Shown piece by piece: positions 5,797 to 5,962 of a DNA stretch of 5,962 bases (the stretch's first letter is position 1; each line of letters begins with the position of its first letter). The translations under genes were made by a program, and so were the position numbers. Origin of the DNA: Methanocorpusculum sp. (GTDB lineage Archaea > Halobacteriota > Methanomicrobia > Methanomicrobiales > Methanocorpusculaceae); the NCBI GenBank assembly GCA_029987025.1, contig DALTWQ010000074.1:1-5962 (forward strand). Direction: 5' to 3'. A model generated the notes under the pieces. The model was not told where the DNA came from and searched no databases. It worked only from the letters and a program-made list of their open reading frames with translations.

Positions 5797-5909
5797 GATT
5801 CGCGTGAGATTTGCGAAGATTCGCGTTCTTTGGCAATGCCCGCTAGCAAAATCGATTCTCTGTATTTCAGGTTGGGCTGAACAGTTCCAAAAATTGTATT
5901 GAATAATTT

Positions 5910-5938
5910 ATGCCGGGTAATGATACTCCGGCATTTTT
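5910..5938 (+). terminator. Hairpin with T-run right of the repeat element
   Basis: ATGCCGG (5910-5916) and CCGGCAT (5928-5934) form a 7-bp stem with an 11-base loop, followed by TTTTT (5934-5938) on the + strand. It has the shape of an intrinsic terminator for + strand transcription, but no + strand gene precedes it in the window. A third CCGGC at 5939-5943 could form an alternative pairing. Confidence 0.3.
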
Positions 5939-5962
5939 CCGGCAAGAACTGCATCGCGGTAT

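Larger units (their letters stand above)
5495..5888. repeat. Large inverted-repeat element, about 395 bp, arms about 95 bases
   Basis: The arms pair around a centre near 5692.5. The core 5532-5590 and 5795-5853 is a perfect 59-base inverted repeat. Extending to 5518-5590 / 5795-5867 gives 73 bases with three mismatches. With small gaps the match continues outward to AACTRTTCAG (5497-5506 and 5877-5886). Each arm contains three ATYYGCG units (+ strand 5798-5804, 5809-5815, 5819-5825). Pairing continues weakly into the spacer (for example TCCCGCT at 5612-5618 opposite 5767-5773). No transposase and no clear target-site duplication are visible. It may be a MITE-like non-autonomous element, a REP-like palindromic repeat, or the template of a structured RNA. 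It accounts for most of the gene-free 5409-5962 stretch. Confidence 0.85.

Noticed and set aside
5518..5867. Insertion sequence with terminal inverted repeats
   Set aside because: There is no transposase frame, the spacer is about 200 bases and non-coding, and I find no convincing target-site duplication. At most it is a non-autonomous element.
5595..5954. A 119-residue minus-strand open frame covering the repeat element
   Set aside because: It runs through both the right arm and the hairpin-rich spacer, and its composition comes from the repeat. It resembles no family I know and shows no ribosome binding site. The same peptide AGIAKERESSQISRES appears on the opposite strand purely because of the inverted repeat.

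Overview
The window looks like chromosomal DNA from a euryarchaeal methanogen-type organism. Three things suggest this. The YchF homologue is the archaeal form, with a CxC...CxxC insert, an NKVD G4 motif and a C-terminal TGS domain. TTTATATT-like boxes lie about 28-30 bases upstream of several start codons. Short U-rich tracts on the coding strand, rather than hairpin terminators, follow the genes. A Methanomicrobiales-like relative such as Methanocorpusculum is a guess from gene content and style, not shown by the sequence.

All five genes I accept lie on the minus strand, so transcription runs from high to low coordinates. In that order they are: archaeal YchF (4233-5408); a 105-residue protein of unknown function (3874-4191); a sodium/alanine-glycine symporter of the AGCS family (2243-3772); and two tandem cation diffusion facilitator (CDF) paralogues (1112-2086 and 144-1100). 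U-rich tracts after the 105-residue gene, the symporter and the last CDF gene suggest at least three transcription units: ychF plus perhaps the 105-residue gene, the symporter alone, and the CDF pair. The two CDF genes are about 60% identical without a gap over 310 residues and are separated by only 11 bases, so they are a tandem duplication in one operon. The downstream copy keeps canonical cytoplasmic metal ligands and the upstream copy has changed two of them. The functions look like housekeeping and transport: a translation-associated P-loop NTPase, amino acid uptake and divalent metal export. I see no functional link between the three groups beyond adjacency.

The most unusual part is the gene-free stretch from 5409 to 5962. 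It holds a roughly 395-base inverted-repeat element. Its arms contain a perfect 59-base core, each arm carries three ATYYGCG units spaced 10-11 bases apart, and the spacer is itself full of nested hairpins. A fragment at the left edge of the window (10-57) has the same order of parts, a GC-rich hairpin followed by three ATCCGYG units. It looks like a diverged member of the same repeat family, so the gene block is flanked by related repeats. I find no CRISPR array, tRNA, rRNA, transposase or recognisable defence system.
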